DNA of 64,000 nt from Promethearchaeota archaeon (GTDB lineage: Archaea > Asgardarchaeota > Lokiarchaeia > Sigyniarchaeales > SOKP01). Numbering within the stretch: position 1 is the stretch's first letter; every line of letters begins with the position of its first letter. Location of the stretch: the NCBI GenBank assembly GCA_008080735.1, contig SHMW01000005.1, positions 1-64,000 on the forward strand, written 5' to 3'. The position numbers and the translations under genes were made by a program. Below the pieces are notes generated by a model. It was not told the DNA's origin, did no database searches, and saw only the letters and a program-made list of their open reading frames with translations. This document shows positions 1 through 7,386 of the stretch, piece by piece.

Positions 1-693
1 AGGAAATGTGCCTTGAAGCAGTGAGGCAAAATGGTTTGGCATTAGAGTATGTCAAACATCAAACCGAGGAAATTTGCCTAGAAGCAGTTAAGCAATATGG
101 TTTGGCGTTAATGTATGTCAAGGATCAAACCGAGGAAATTTGCCTGGAAGCAGTGAGGGAAAATGGTTGGGCATTAAAGTATGTTAAGAAGCAAACCCAG
201 GAAATTTGCCTAGAAGCAGTTAAGCAACATGGTTTGGCATTACAGCTTGTTAAGGATCAAACCGAGGAAATTTGCCTAGAAGCAGTGAGGCAAAATAGTT
301 GGGCATTGCAGTATGTTAAGGATCAAACCAAGGAAATTTGCCTGGAAGCAGTGAGGCAAAATGGTTTTGCATTGCGATGTGTTAAGAAGCAAACCGAGGA
401 AATTTGCCTAGAAGCAGTGAGGCAAAATGGTTTGGCATTACAGCTTGTTAAGGATCAAACCGAGGAAATTTGCCTAGAAGCAGTTAAGCAACATGGTTTG
501 GCGTTAATGTATGTCGAAGAGCAAACCAGGGAGATTTGCCTTGAAGCAGTGAGGCAAAATGGTTTGGTATTATGGCGTGTCCAGAATCAAACCGAGGAAA
601 TTTGCCTAGAAGCTGTCAAGCAAAATGGTTTGGCGTTAATGTATGTCAAGGATCAAACCGAGGAAATTTGCCTAGCCGCAATTGAACAAAACA
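1..693 (+). repeat. 66-bp in-frame tandem repeats
   Basis: The core GAGGAAATTTGCCTAGAAGC recurs every 66 bases (for example at 66 and 132) through the 22-residue repeat gene. Units differ by only a few substitutions, so copy number may vary between relatives by recombination. Confidence 0.9.
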
Positions 694-734
694 AAAACGC
701 TCTGAAACATGTCGACCGTCGATTTTTCGAATAA
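3..734 (+). CDS. Tandem 22-residue repeat protein (DUF4116-like), 5' end outside window
   Basis: The reading frame is open to the window edge, and the repeat begins before the first ATG (position 6), which is simply an Ile-to-Met change inside a repeat. The gene therefore almost certainly starts upstream. It is made of about eleven units of 22 residues of the type EEICLEAVKQNGLALxYVKDQ, ending in a short tail (HVDRRFFE). The pattern resembles the DUF4116 helical repeats found in giant viruses and some bacteria, which have no known biochemical activity. The regular amphipathic pattern suggests a helical solenoid, likely a protein-binding surface. The DNA repeats are very similar to one another, suggesting recent expansion. 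Family assignment comes from motif memory. Confidence 0.75.
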   Translation, partial: EMCLEAVRQNGLALEYVKHQTEEICLEAVKQYGLALMYVKDQTEEICLEAVRENGWALKYVKKQTQEICLEAVKQHGLALQLVKDQTEEICLEAVRQNSWALQYVKDQTKEICLEAVRQNGFALRCVKKQTEEICLEAVRQNGLALQLVKDQTEEICLEAVKQHGLALMYVEEQTREICLEAVRQNGLVLWRVQNQTEEICLEAVKQNGLALMYVKDQTEEICLAAIEQNKNALKHVDRRFFE

Positions 735-750
735 AAACAAGGAGATCGCT

Positions 751-948
751 ATGAATAATAATGATTTATATATCATGAAAAATACTAAAGATGAATTCTT
801 TTTAGTTGACAAAAGAAATATGAAAATAATAACACCACTTTATTGTTGTAAAAATTTTGAAGAAGCTGTAAAACTTTCTAATAGTTTGGGAATCTATCCT
901 TCATTAAATGTTAGTAAAACAAAAGATGGAAGAATAATAAAAGAATAA
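751..948 (+). CDS. Hypothetical protein, 65 aa
   Basis: Small unknown protein. A longer frame starts at 709 inside the repeat gene, but ATG 751 is preceded by a strong AAGGAG ribosome site at 739-744, so I chose 751. The sequence begins MNNNDLYIMKNTKDEFFLVD and is mixed charged and hydrophobic, with no motif I recognise. It sits just upstream of two tRNA-like RNAs. Confidence 0.6.
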   Translation: MNNNDLYIMKNTKDEFFLVDKRNMKIITPLYCCKNFEEAVKLSNSLGIYPSLNVSKTKDGRIIKE

Positions 949-954
949 TTATAT

Positions 955-1078
955 ATCCTCGTGGTGTAATAGGTGTTGATACCAGAACAGTTTCGGGTAA
1001 TGCCGCATGTTTCTGCGATTGAAACTTAGCACATTCGTTACAAAACGAAAGATTTAGGTTCGAATCCTAACGAGGATA
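955..1078 (+). tRNA. tRNA-like RNA with expanded anticodon region (1)
   Basis: A 7-bp acceptor stem (ATCCTCG 955-961 with CGAGGAT 1071-1077), a D-stem (GTGT with ATAC) and a perfect T-arm (TTAGG 1054-1058, loop TTCGAAT, CCTAA 1066-1070) are all present. However, the span is 124 nt, about 50 longer than a class I tRNA. I find no normal 5-bp/7-nt anticodon arm with U33. The middle instead folds into several hairpins, the last being TTCGTT-ACAA-AACGAA followed by AGAT and then the T-arm. It could be an intron-containing tRNA, a degenerate tRNA, or a tRNA-like regulatory RNA. Amino-acid identity cannot be read. Confidence 0.55.
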
Positions 1079-1086
1079 TTCTCTAC

Positions 1087-1232
1087 GTCGCTATAGTTTA
1101 ATAGGATAAAATGAAGCAGTATAGACTTGGTAGTTCAAATATTAGAAACGGGCTATCTCTCTGTACACATTGGTTTTATTTTAAAACATCACAACAATTG
1201 TGAAGATATAGGTTCGAATCCTATTAGCGACA
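1087..1232 (+). tRNA. tRNA-like RNA with expanded anticodon region (2)
   Basis: The acceptor stem GTCGCTA 1087-1093 pairs with TAGCGAC 1225-1231. The D-arm GTTT-AATAGGATA-AAAT resembles that of the genuine tRNA-Arg at 3489. The T-arm is ATAGG-TTCGAAT-CCTAT (1208-1224). The span is 146 nt. As in the neighbouring RNA, the anticodon arm is replaced by extra sequence ending in a 6-bp hairpin (TCACAA-CAA-TTGTGA) plus AGAT directly before the T-arm. The shared hairpin-AGAT-T-arm layout suggests the two RNAs are related. No anticodon can be assigned. Confidence 0.55.
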
Positions 1233-1255
1233 TTATAAATATTGGAGTGAGGTTT

Positions 1256-1678
1256 ATGTTTAATAGTCAACTAAGAGTTTATCGTATATTTTTTAAACCA
1301 GTTAATTTAAAATTAATTAAAGATCATAATATAAATGTAAAATTGTTTGTGCCTATTTGTTTGGGTTACTGGAATGTATATAGAAAAATGTTTGTTGAAC
1401 CAAATTTGCGTAGAATATTTTTATTTACTGATAATAATCAATCTACGCCAAAGATGCATTGTCTGAACACAGAATTCCCAATAAGATTTATATTATTAAC
1501 AAACAAAAGATCTGCCCTAGGAACACTTGCTAACTGGAACCATTCATGTGAACGAATAGACCATAGAATTTCTAATCATGTTAGACATATTAATATATCT
1601 ACAATAAACACAACCAATACAATTGATAATTTTGTTAGTAAAAAAACTATGGAATGGCTAACTTTTACAGATCTATAG
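1256..1678 (+). CDS. Hypothetical protein, 140 aa
   Basis: I chose ATG 1256, which follows GGAGTGAGG, over the earlier in-frame start at 1127, which lies inside the second tRNA-like RNA. The protein starts MFNSQLRVYRIFFKP and is basic, with no recognised motif, signal peptide or membrane segment. It appears to be expressed behind the tRNA-like genes. Confidence 0.6.
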   Translation: MFNSQLRVYRIFFKPVNLKLIKDHNINVKLFVPICLGYWNVYRKMFVEPNLRRIFLFTDNNQSTPKMHCLNTEFPIRFILLTNKRSALGTLANWNHSCERIDHRISNHVRHINISTINTTNTIDNFVSKKTMEWLTFTDL

Positions 1679-1751
1679 GTTTAAATATTATACATAGGAA
1701 TAAAAATGTCTGAATTAAAGACTTACGAAAAAGAATAAAGGAAATATTAAT

Positions 1752-2231
1752 ATGAAAATTACAAAAAATGATCCAACATTAATTATAGTTTTACTTTCTT
1801 TAGCATGGATCGTAACTTTAGTTTTCTTTTTTGCAGAAGTAAAAAATAGAAAAGAAAAAGAAAGTATAGAACCTGCTAAAGTTAGTATTACCGTTACTAA
1901 AAGACCGGTGATTAAAAGAAAACCGATACGAATAAATAAATCAAATATAAATTACAGTACTATAAATGTCAATAAAGTCGGCGATTGGACACATGTTACA
2001 GTTAAAGCTACTAATAACACAAGATATACTTTGACAAGTTTACTTGTTGGCTGTGTGTTACATGATAAATATAACAAACCAAGTGCATATGAAGAATATG
2101 ATATTTTAATTAATAAAGATGGATTGTTACCAAGACAATCTGTTTACCATGAATTTTTGTTTAACAATACTAAGAATGTAGACACAACTGGTTTTATTAA
2201 ATATATAACTAACAATACTAGTATTAGATGA
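1752..2231 (+). CDS. Membrane-anchored hypothetical protein, 159 aa
   Basis: The N-terminus has a clear hydrophobic segment (about residues 10-28, LIIVLLSLAWIVTLVFFF). A Lys/Arg-rich linker and a C-terminal part that looks beta-rich follow (NVNKVGDWTHVTVKATNNT and onward). The pattern suggests a single-pass protein with a small soluble domain outside or under the membrane. AGGAAAT precedes the ATG. It overlaps the TilS-like gene by an ATGA junction. Function unknown. Confidence 0.7.
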   Translation: MKITKNDPTLIIVLLSLAWIVTLVFFFAEVKNRKEKESIEPAKVSITVTKRPVIKRKPIRINKSNINYSTINVNKVGDWTHVTVKATNNTRYTLTSLLVGCVLHDKYNKPSAYEEYDILINKDGLLPRQSVYHEFLFNNTKNVDTTGFIKYITNNTSIR

Positions 2232-2860
2232 TTACCTGTAATAGAAAAATTATTCCCAAATATGGTAAATTGTTTATTGGATGTAGTGCCGGGTTGGATA
2301 GTATATCTGTAGCACATTTCGCTAAGTATGTGTTAAAAAGAGACTTATGTTTATTACATTTTAACCATAAGCTACGTAGTCAAAACGATTTGATGGAACA
2401 GCGATGCGTTGAATTTGCTAAACATTTAAATGTTGATATTGAAATTCACCAACGAACAGAAAGCATAAATGCAAAAGATAGTTTAGAAGCTCAGTGTAGA
2501 GAATGGCGTTTGAAGTTTTTTAAAAATTTTGACAATGTTATTTTGGCACATCATCTTAATGATTGTGTTGAACAGTATTTGATTAACTGTTTAAAGGGTT
2601 GTCAATACAAGAACATTATTAATAGTGTTCAGAATTTTGGAAAACTAAATATTATTCGTCCGTTTCTACAAACCAAGAAGTTATCATTTCATAAATATAT
2701 TCTTAAAAATAATCTATCAAAATTTGTTGTTGAAGATGAAACTAATAAAAATAATAGACATTTCCGTAATTGGATTAGAAATGAAATAATAACCACAATC
2801 AATCAACGTAATTATGGTATTGAAAAGGTTGTTTTAAAGAAGATTATAGGTACTACATGA
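2228..2860 (+). CDS. tilS: tRNA(Ile)-lysidine synthase core (TilS-like)
   Basis: N-type PP-loop ATP pyrophosphatase. SAGLDS at residues 20-25 is a variant of the SGGxDS loop. It is followed by HFNHKLR (44-50), a SLEAQCREWR segment, and AHHLNDCVEQ near residue 107, the order seen in TilS. At 210 residues it covers only the catalytic domain; cellular enzymes are commonly about twice as long, with extra tRNA-binding domains. Family knowledge: TilS puts lysidine at position 34 of tRNA-Ile(CAU). I infer it modifies a host or phage tRNA early in infection. It sits among tRNA genes. Confidence 0.85.
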   Translation: MITCNRKIIPKYGKLFIGCSAGLDSISVAHFAKYVLKRDLCLLHFNHKLRSQNDLMEQRCVEFAKHLNVDIEIHQRTESINAKDSLEAQCREWRLKFFKNFDNVILAHHLNDCVEQYLINCLKGCQYKNIINSVQNFGKLNIIRPFLQTKKLSFHKYILKNNLSKFVVEDETNKNNRHFRNWIRNEIITTINQRNYGIEKVVLKKIIGTT

Positions 2861-3189
2861 GACATCTTTCATTTTCTGATAACTGTTGTACAGTTGGATG
2901 GACATCAATTCACGCTTCAATGTCGTATGAAGATATGAAAGATTTGCTATCCAAATGTCCAAAAGGAAGATTTTCCAATACCTTTTTTTGTCGCACTTCC
3001 ATCTATACTATTGAACAATATGCTGAATATTTAAATGAACGTTGTTGCCACGGAACACACAACGATGTGCCAGAGCTTCCTTTTTATTTTACCTTCCCTT
3101 TGGACGATGACGGAATACGCTTACTACGCAACTTTGGCTATACGCCAGAACGCAGTAGATATTGGCATGAAAGGATTTGTATCAAATGA
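2857..3189 (+). CDS. Hypothetical protein, 110 aa
   Basis: Unknown protein overlapping TilS by ATGA and the next gene by ATGA, so all three are probably translationally coupled. It is rich in Cys (several single and paired) and aromatic residues but has no regular zinc-ribbon spacing. It starts MRHLSFSDNCCTVGW. Confidence 0.65.
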   Translation: MRHLSFSDNCCTVGWTSIHASMSYEDMKDLLSKCPKGRFSNTFFCRTSIYTIEQYAEYLNERCCHGTHNDVPELPFYFTFPLDDDGIRLLRNFGYTPERSRYWHERICIK

Positions 3190-3506
3190 TTGTACAGGTA
3201 TTTCCAGGTATAAATTGTTGGTTGTCTAGACTTAGGATGCCAGAAGATCGTAATCGTAATTGGTATTTTGCGTTATTTCATGATAGTAAAAGATCATTCT
3301 ACTATGGCCCATTGCAAGCTGTGGGTACAACGAAGCCACTATTTAAATGTAAATCTTATAGAGAGATGATGTCCATATTGAAGACAGATATGAATATGGA
3401 TTTGATTAAATTATATAATGATAATAAAATAGAAAATGTTGAGAACCGTTACACCGAAGGTTCTGTGTTTTTTAAAGCAAGAGGATATGTCCCTGTAGTT
3501 CAATAG
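3186..3506 (+). CDS. Hypothetical protein, 106 aa; stop codon lies inside tRNA-Arg
   Basis: ATG 3186 overlaps the upstream stop (ATGA). The C-terminal half contains YREMMSILKTDMNMDLIKL, which matches YREAIGVLKSVMGLKLIKI in the gene at 3571, so the two are diverged paralogs. The last codons run into the tRNA-Arg gene, and the TAG stop at 3504-3506 is part of the tRNA D-loop. The tRNA may have been inserted between paralogs and replaced the original C-terminus. Function unknown. Confidence 0.65.
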   Translation: MIVQVFPGINCWLSRLRMPEDRNRNWYFALFHDSKRSFYYGPLQAVGTTKPLFKCKSYREMMSILKTDMNMDLIKLYNDNKIENVENRYTEGSVFFKARGYVPVVQ

Positions 3507-3562
3507 GATAGAACAGCGGACTTCTAATCCGCAGGTTGTAGGTTCGAGTCCTACCAGGGATA
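3489..3562 (+). tRNA. tRNA-Arg (anticodon UCU)
   Basis: Complete cloverleaf: acceptor GTCCCTG/CAGGGAT (G-U at the first pair), D-arm GTTC-AATAGGATA-GAAC, anticodon stem GCGGA/TCCGC with loop CTTCTAA (anticodon TCT at 3523-3525), variable AGGTT, T-arm GTAGG-TTCGAGT-CCTAC, discriminator A. CCA is not encoded. It would read AGA/AGG, which are frequent in this AT-rich genome. Confidence 0.95.
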
Positions 3563-3570
3563 TTAAAAAA

Positions 3571-3882
3571 ATGAAAATAACAAAATTGGCGATTTGTGAA
3601 CGAAGTGGTCCAACAAAAAGCTATAAAGTTTTTATATATAATAATGCAAGATTTTTTTATTTATGTTCCAATCTTCGTTTTTATTGCGACAATTTTTTAG
3701 CTCTAAATACTGATCGTACTCATCAGCAGTTAAATTTTAACTCTTATAGAGAAGCAATTGGTGTTTTAAAATCTGTTATGGGATTAAAGTTAATAAAGAT
3801 ACTAGATGGTGATTTTTATAAACGATTCTTAATTAAGAACGAAAATGTGTTAGAACGATATGTATCTACAAAGGTATACTAG
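3571..3882 (+). CDS. Hypothetical protein, 103 aa, paralog of 3186 gene
   Basis: Starts a few bases after the tRNA-Arg gene. Shares the YREAIxVLKSxMGLKLIK region with the gene at 3186, but the N-terminus differs (MKITKLAICERSGPTKSYK). Basic and soluble, with no recognised domain. Probably a tandem duplicate separated by the tRNA. Confidence 0.65.
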   Translation: MKITKLAICERSGPTKSYKVFIYNNARFFYLCSNLRFYCDNFLALNTDRTHQQLNFNSYREAIGVLKSVMGLKLIKILDGDFYKRFLIKNENVLERYVSTKVY

Positions 3883-3884
3883 TA

Positions 3885-4577
3885 ATGATATGGTTTACAT
3901 CAGACACACATTTTGGTCATAAAAATACTATAAAATTCTGTCGATCACGAAATTGTTTTATGACTAGCGAAGAAACAGAATTATGGAATCAATCGGGGAA
4001 AGATATTTCCACTCCGATATCATCTCAATCAATCCATAACATGAACAAAACTATTATAGATAACATAAATAATTGTGTTAAATATGATGATATTTTATTT
4101 ATATTGGGTGATTTTTGTTTTCCTTCATCAAAATGTAAAATATATACAAATCAAATAAATTGTAAAGACATAAGATTGGTTCTTGGAAACCATGACAACC
4201 TTTCGCAAATTAAACCACTATTCGATCTTCATCCCGCGTTTACCATAGTGTACAATCCAATACAGATATTTATTCATAAGTATGAAGAAAATATGGTACT
4301 GGATATCTATAACATTAGTTATAATAATAAAATAAAATCAAGGTTCTATAAGAATATTAAGAACTGGCAAGGATTTTATTTAAGTCATTATCCACACATT
4401 TCTTGGCCTAGAAGTGACCGTGGTAATATCCATCTTCACGGCCACTCCCACGGAAATCTGGAAGAATGGAAAAAAGAACACATGCCTGATAACCATCGCA
4501 ATATTATTGATGTAGGTGTTGATGTGCAAAATCTCAAGCCTATAAGTTACAACGAGATTAAGGATAGACAACAATGA
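3885..4577 (+). CDS. Calcineurin-like metallophosphoesterase
   Basis: All the metal-binding blocks of the family are visible in order: SDTHFGH (residues 6-12), LGDFCF, LGNHDN, SHYPH and LHGHSHG near the C-terminus. At 230 residues it is a normal single-domain length. Family knowledge: these enzymes hydrolyse phosphomono- or diesters (nucleotides, cyclic phosphates, nucleic-acid ends) with two metal ions. The substrate cannot be read from sequence. Phage versions are often near nucleic-acid repair genes; here the neighbours are tRNA genes and small unknowns. Confidence 0.9.
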   Translation: MIWFTSDTHFGHKNTIKFCRSRNCFMTSEETELWNQSGKDISTPISSQSIHNMNKTIIDNINNCVKYDDILFILGDFCFPSSKCKIYTNQINCKDIRLVLGNHDNLSQIKPLFDLHPAFTIVYNPIQIFIHKYEENMVLDIYNISYNNKIKSRFYKNIKNWQGFYLSHYPHISWPRSDRGNIHLHGHSHGNLEEWKKEHMPDNHRNIIDVGVDVQNLKPISYNEIKDRQQ

Positions 4578-4741
4578 TACGGCTTGCGATTGTGATACTA
4601 ATAATAGCTATTTGTATATTGTTGATTGATTTTGATTGCGAAAATTTTAGTTATAAAAACTTTAGAAAGAAAACTAAGAAAAGTAAAGTAACAGGTAAAA
4701 CAAAAAAATATAGGTATACTAAATTCAGGTGGAAAAAATGA
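4574..4741 (+). CDS. Small membrane protein, 55 aa
   Basis: Begins in an ATGA overlap with the phosphoesterase and ends in an ATGA overlap with the next gene. The N-terminus is a hydrophobic helix (IRLAIVILIIAICILLI, about residues 2-18), followed by a very basic Lys/Arg tail, consistent with a single-pass protein with a cytoplasmic tail. Function unknown. Confidence 0.65.
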   Translation: MIRLAIVILIIAICILLIDFDCENFSYKNFRKKTKKSKVTGKTKKYRYTKFRWKK

Positions 4742-4974
4742 CATATGTAATTGTGAGTAGCTTTTTATTGGGTATGACAACTCTTATGGTTAGCTTAGCC
4801 ATAGCACTATTGATAGGACATAATATCATTTGTAGTAGATTCTTTGTTACAATGTTTATACATTTAAGTATTGTGACAATTAGTGTGTCTATTGTTTGTA
4901 TTTTTATTGGCTTAGTTGCTATCTTAGCCCTTTGTGCGAATTATCTAGCTCAATTATTACTTGATTATATATAA
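4738..4974 (+). CDS. Small membrane protein with two helices, 78 aa
   Basis: I chose ATG 4738 because it overlaps the upstream stop; an in-frame GTG at 4729 is an alternative. Nearly the whole protein is hydrophobic, with two likely membrane segments (about 3-25 and 36-70, the second possibly two short helices). Holin-sized, but there is nothing specific to prove that role. Confidence 0.6.
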   Translation: MTYVIVSSFLLGMTTLMVSLAIALLIGHNIICSRFFVTMFIHLSIVTISVSIVCIFIGLVAILALCANYLAQLLLDYI

Positions 4975-4976
4975 TT

Positions 4977-5336
4977 ATGTCAACAAAAAATGATAAATAT
5001 AGATTTATAATAACCATTCATACTATGGAAGATGGAAGAAGTATGAAAATGTTTGTTCCAGACGATGAACAAATGTTGTCTACTAAATCTGTCTTATATT
5101 ATATAGAAAATAATTTAATATTAGAGAATGGAGATCTAGTTAGAATTGTTGATATCAATAGTACAGTATATCACAATTATATATATCGTGTTAGTAAAAA
5201 TAATGAAGATGTATACTTAGCGTCGATAGATGATGCTACTTATGAGTTTTGGATAGAGTATATGGCTGGTAGTGAGTTAAGATTTCTTCCAGCTACATCG
5301 GCATTTACCAAGTTTCAAAACTTAAGGAAAGTCTAA
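4977..5336 (+). CDS. Hypothetical protein, 119 aa
   Basis: Soluble acidic protein starting two bases after the previous stop. Sequence such as FIITIHTMEDGRSMKMFVP suggests a beta-rich fold. No motif recognised. Its stop overlaps the next start (TAATG). Confidence 0.65.
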   Translation: MSTKNDKYRFIITIHTMEDGRSMKMFVPDDEQMLSTKSVLYYIENNLILENGDLVRIVDINSTVYHNYIYRVSKNNEDVYLASIDDATYEFWIEYMAGSELRFLPATSAFTKFQNLRKV

Positions 5337-5668
5337 TGTTGATAACAAAATTAAAAAATGGTGATAGAATAAAAATTAAATTTGATTATTATCAAGAAAT
5401 AGGCCGTAATAAATGGCAACTTGGCTTATATTCAGTAGATCCATATCAAAGAATTAAAACATTATGTAGAATATATACAAAAACTTCTAATGGAAATGAA
5501 CTAATGCTTGGTGGTGGATGGGCTATAAAATGTCCATATGATACTAATATTAATAAGAATATTGGCAGAAAAATCGCACTTAAACGAGCTTTGAAGAATT
5601 GTAAGGATTTAAACAAAAATACCTGCAAACAAATATGGGAAACATACTTTGCAACCCACAGACAATAG
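5336..5668 (+). CDS. Hypothetical protein, 110 aa
   Basis: Starts within the upstream stop codon. Lys-rich, with a Gly-rich turn (LGGGWAIKC) in the middle and a helical basic C-terminus. Not recognised. Confidence 0.65.
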   Translation: MLITKLKNGDRIKIKFDYYQEIGRNKWQLGLYSVDPYQRIKTLCRIYTKTSNGNELMLGGGWAIKCPYDTNINKNIGRKIALKRALKNCKDLNKNTCKQIWETYFATHRQ

Positions 5669-5921
5669 TTTTTTAGAAAATACTATTATAACAGCTTTAG
5701 CTGAAGTTTTAGATATAGACGAAAACTTTATATCGCCATGCGATACTTTGAAATCTTGTGGTATAGAGCAAGAAAATTATGGTGATATATGTGATTTTAT
5801 GGAAATATTAGAAGATGTATTAGGAATTAATTTAGGTAATAATATTTTTGATACAGACAAAACTATCGAAACAATAGCAAAGGAAATACTAAATGATAAA
5901 AAAATGTTCAATATACAGTAA
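5649..5921 (+). CDS. Acyl-carrier-protein-like protein lacking the modified serine
   Basis: The length (90 aa), acidic four-helix pattern and segments ALAEVLDIDENFISP and MEILEDVLGINL resemble carrier proteins. The place where ACPs have D-S-L reads GIEQENYGD, with no Ser, so a phosphopantetheine arm could not attach there. The start appears to be TTG 5649, overlapping the upstream gene; no good ATG is available. I infer an ACP-fold binding protein rather than a working carrier; chance resemblance is possible. Confidence 0.5.
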   Translation: MQPTDNSFLENTIITALAEVLDIDENFISPCDTLKSCGIEQENYGDICDFMEILEDVLGINLGNNIFDTDKTIETIAKEILNDKKMFNIQ

Positions 5922-6108
5922 TAGTCCACCTAAAAAGACTTTTTTAGAATCATTAAAAGAAGGAGAAACTAATACCAGAAAAGTATTAATTGGAGATTTG
6001 TTTAGAAATAAAGGCGTTGTTTGTGGCATTGACCTAAAAAACAAAGTGATTAAAATTAGATCATTAAATGGAAAAGTTATCTATGAAAAATTTGAATCCA
6101 AAGCGTAA
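5893..6108 (+). CDS. Hypothetical protein, 71 aa
   Basis: Basic protein overlapping the ACP-like gene; AAGGAAATA precedes the ATG. The second half (VCGIDLKNKVIKIRSLNGKV) looks like a small beta-barrel. Not recognised. Confidence 0.6.
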   Translation: MIKKCSIYSNSPPKKTFLESLKEGETNTRKVLIGDLFRNKGVVCGIDLKNKVIKIRSLNGKVIYEKFESKA

Positions 6109-6289
6109 TTTCTCTAATAAAAATCAACGAGTATCTGTCAGAACAGAAAACACGTTTATATCTGTTGGGTTTATCGATTGGGAAACAACAGATTCAATAT
6201 GTGTTAAGTATTGTGTGAATGCAGAAAAGAACAAATGGAAATCAGAAAGTTTTAAGAAATCTGATTGCGAAATTCACAAAATGAGATAA
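6083..6289 (+). CDS. Hypothetical protein, 68 aa
   Basis: Two in-frame ATGs, 6068 and 6083, both overlap the upstream gene; I favour 6083 because the overlap is shorter. Basic, beta-rich-looking protein (SVRTENTFISVGFIDWETTD). No known motif. Confidence 0.55.
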   Translation: MKNLNPKRNFSNKNQRVSVRTENTFISVGFIDWETTDSICVKYCVNAEKNKWKSESFKKSDCEIHKMR

Positions 6290-6291
6290 TA

Positions 6292-6870
6292 ATGAAATCT
6301 TTACACCTAACTATTAGCAAAAATATTAGTGTTAAATACAACAAACATGGTACTGGACGAAATTTTATCATGTTTTTGCATGGTGCCGGTGTATGGTCAA
6401 ATGTAGAAGAATATCTACAAAATTCACACAGTATATTTGGACCAAAATGGTATAAAAAATATACTATATTATTTCCATTATGTAAAGAAAATCAGTTTTG
6501 GGATAACGATGAATTATCTGTGTTATTAGATGAATTTGATATAGACAAAGTTAATCTGATAGGACATAGCTGGGGCGGTCGCGGAGTATGGATGTTTGCA
6601 TCTAGATACCCAAAACGCATAAAAACAATGGTTCCGATATCTGCTGTTGGGTGTAAAATAATAACGCCAAATATACATAAAATACCGTGTTATATAGCAC
6701 ATGGAATATATGACAAGGTTGTTGAGTTTCACCATGCGGTAGAAATGTATAGATTACTTTCATGCGATAACGTCACATTTCATGTTCTAAATCGCGATCA
6801 TTCAATATGCGATATTGTAATAAATCAAGAAGATAGACTGTTTAATTGGATGGAACTACGTAATGAGTAG
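6292..6870 (+). CDS. Alpha/beta hydrolase
   Basis: I chose ATG 6292 just after the upstream stop. The protein has the oxyanion segment FLHGAG, the nucleophile elbow GHSWGG with Ser at residue 93, an acid in GIYDKV and a histidine in RDHSIC, so the triad looks complete. At 192 residues it is compact, like dienelactone hydrolases and carboxylesterases. Substrate unknown; possibly an ester on host envelope or glycan. No signal peptide, so it likely acts in the cytoplasm. Confidence 0.85.
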   Translation: MKSLHLTISKNISVKYNKHGTGRNFIMFLHGAGVWSNVEEYLQNSHSIFGPKWYKKYTILFPLCKENQFWDNDELSVLLDEFDIDKVNLIGHSWGGRGVWMFASRYPKRIKTMVPISAVGCKIITPNIHKIPCYIAHGIYDKVVEFHHAVEMYRLLSCDNVTFHVLNRDHSICDIVINQEDRLFNWMELRNE

Positions 6871-7099
6871 ATTAATACCTATATCTGTTAAACTAGAAGA
6901 CTTAGTATCTTCGATTTTCAAAAAGTATAAAACGCCGATAATTATAACGCCAATGATAAGTAATAACAATATTGTAAAAATTGAAATTAGATCTCCAAAA
7001 AAGATTGGAGATTCATTTGAATACCAGAAGTTGTCTTTTAGGTATTCAATAAACAAACAAATGGTTTATATACCCAGTGAATTATGCAATGCTGACTGA
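6863..7099 (+). CDS. Hypothetical protein, 78 aa
   Basis: Overlaps the hydrolase end by 8 nt. Begins MSRLIPISVKLEDLVSSIF. No motif recognised; probably a small soluble protein. Confidence 0.6.
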   Translation: MSRLIPISVKLEDLVSSIFKKYKTPIIITPMISNNNIVKIEIRSPKKIGDSFEYQKLSFRYSINKQMVYIPSELCNAD

Positions 7100-7379
7100 T
7101 AAAATGTCATTATCTGTTTTGTTTAGAATTTTGTCTGAAAATGCGATAAAATTCTACATTGAGACGGCTGAATATGAAGGCAAAACTATATATTGCTTTT
7201 ATATGTTAAACAAACAATCTTTTGACAAAGAGGCAATAATATGTCTAAATGAACATTTTGAAAAATTTGTCTATTCTGACTACAATTTAATTGACAATCC
7301 TGTCTCTATTTATTATACGCCAGATACAAACAGTATTATTGGGTGTATTCCTTATTTATACAACATAATAATGGTATGA
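7089..7379 (+). CDS. Hypothetical protein, 96 aa
   Basis: ATG 7089 overlaps the upstream stop; a GTG at 7077 is in frame but less likely. Contains alternating hydrophobic and aromatic strands. Function unknown. Confidence 0.6.
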   Translation: MLTDKMSLSVLFRILSENAIKFYIETAEYEGKTIYCFYMLNKQSFDKEAIICLNEHFEKFVYSDYNLIDNPVSIYYTPDTNSIIGCIPYLYNIIMV

Positions 7380-7386
7380 GGTTACT

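Noticed and set aside
1..693. 66-base repeats as a CRISPR array
   Set aside because: The repeats are contiguous, in frame, without variable spacers, and translate into a regular protein repeat.
955..1232. Group I introns in the two tRNA-like genes
   Set aside because: The extra sequence is only about 50-75 nt, far below group I intron size, and no conserved intron core is visible.
1127..1255. Upstream extension of the 1256 gene to 1127
   Set aside because: The extension lies within the second tRNA-like RNA and lacks a ribosome site; GGAGTGAGG marks 1256.
1700..1745. Ten-codon frame (MSELKTYEKE) as a leader peptide
   Set aside because: Too short to support, with no attenuator-like structure after it.
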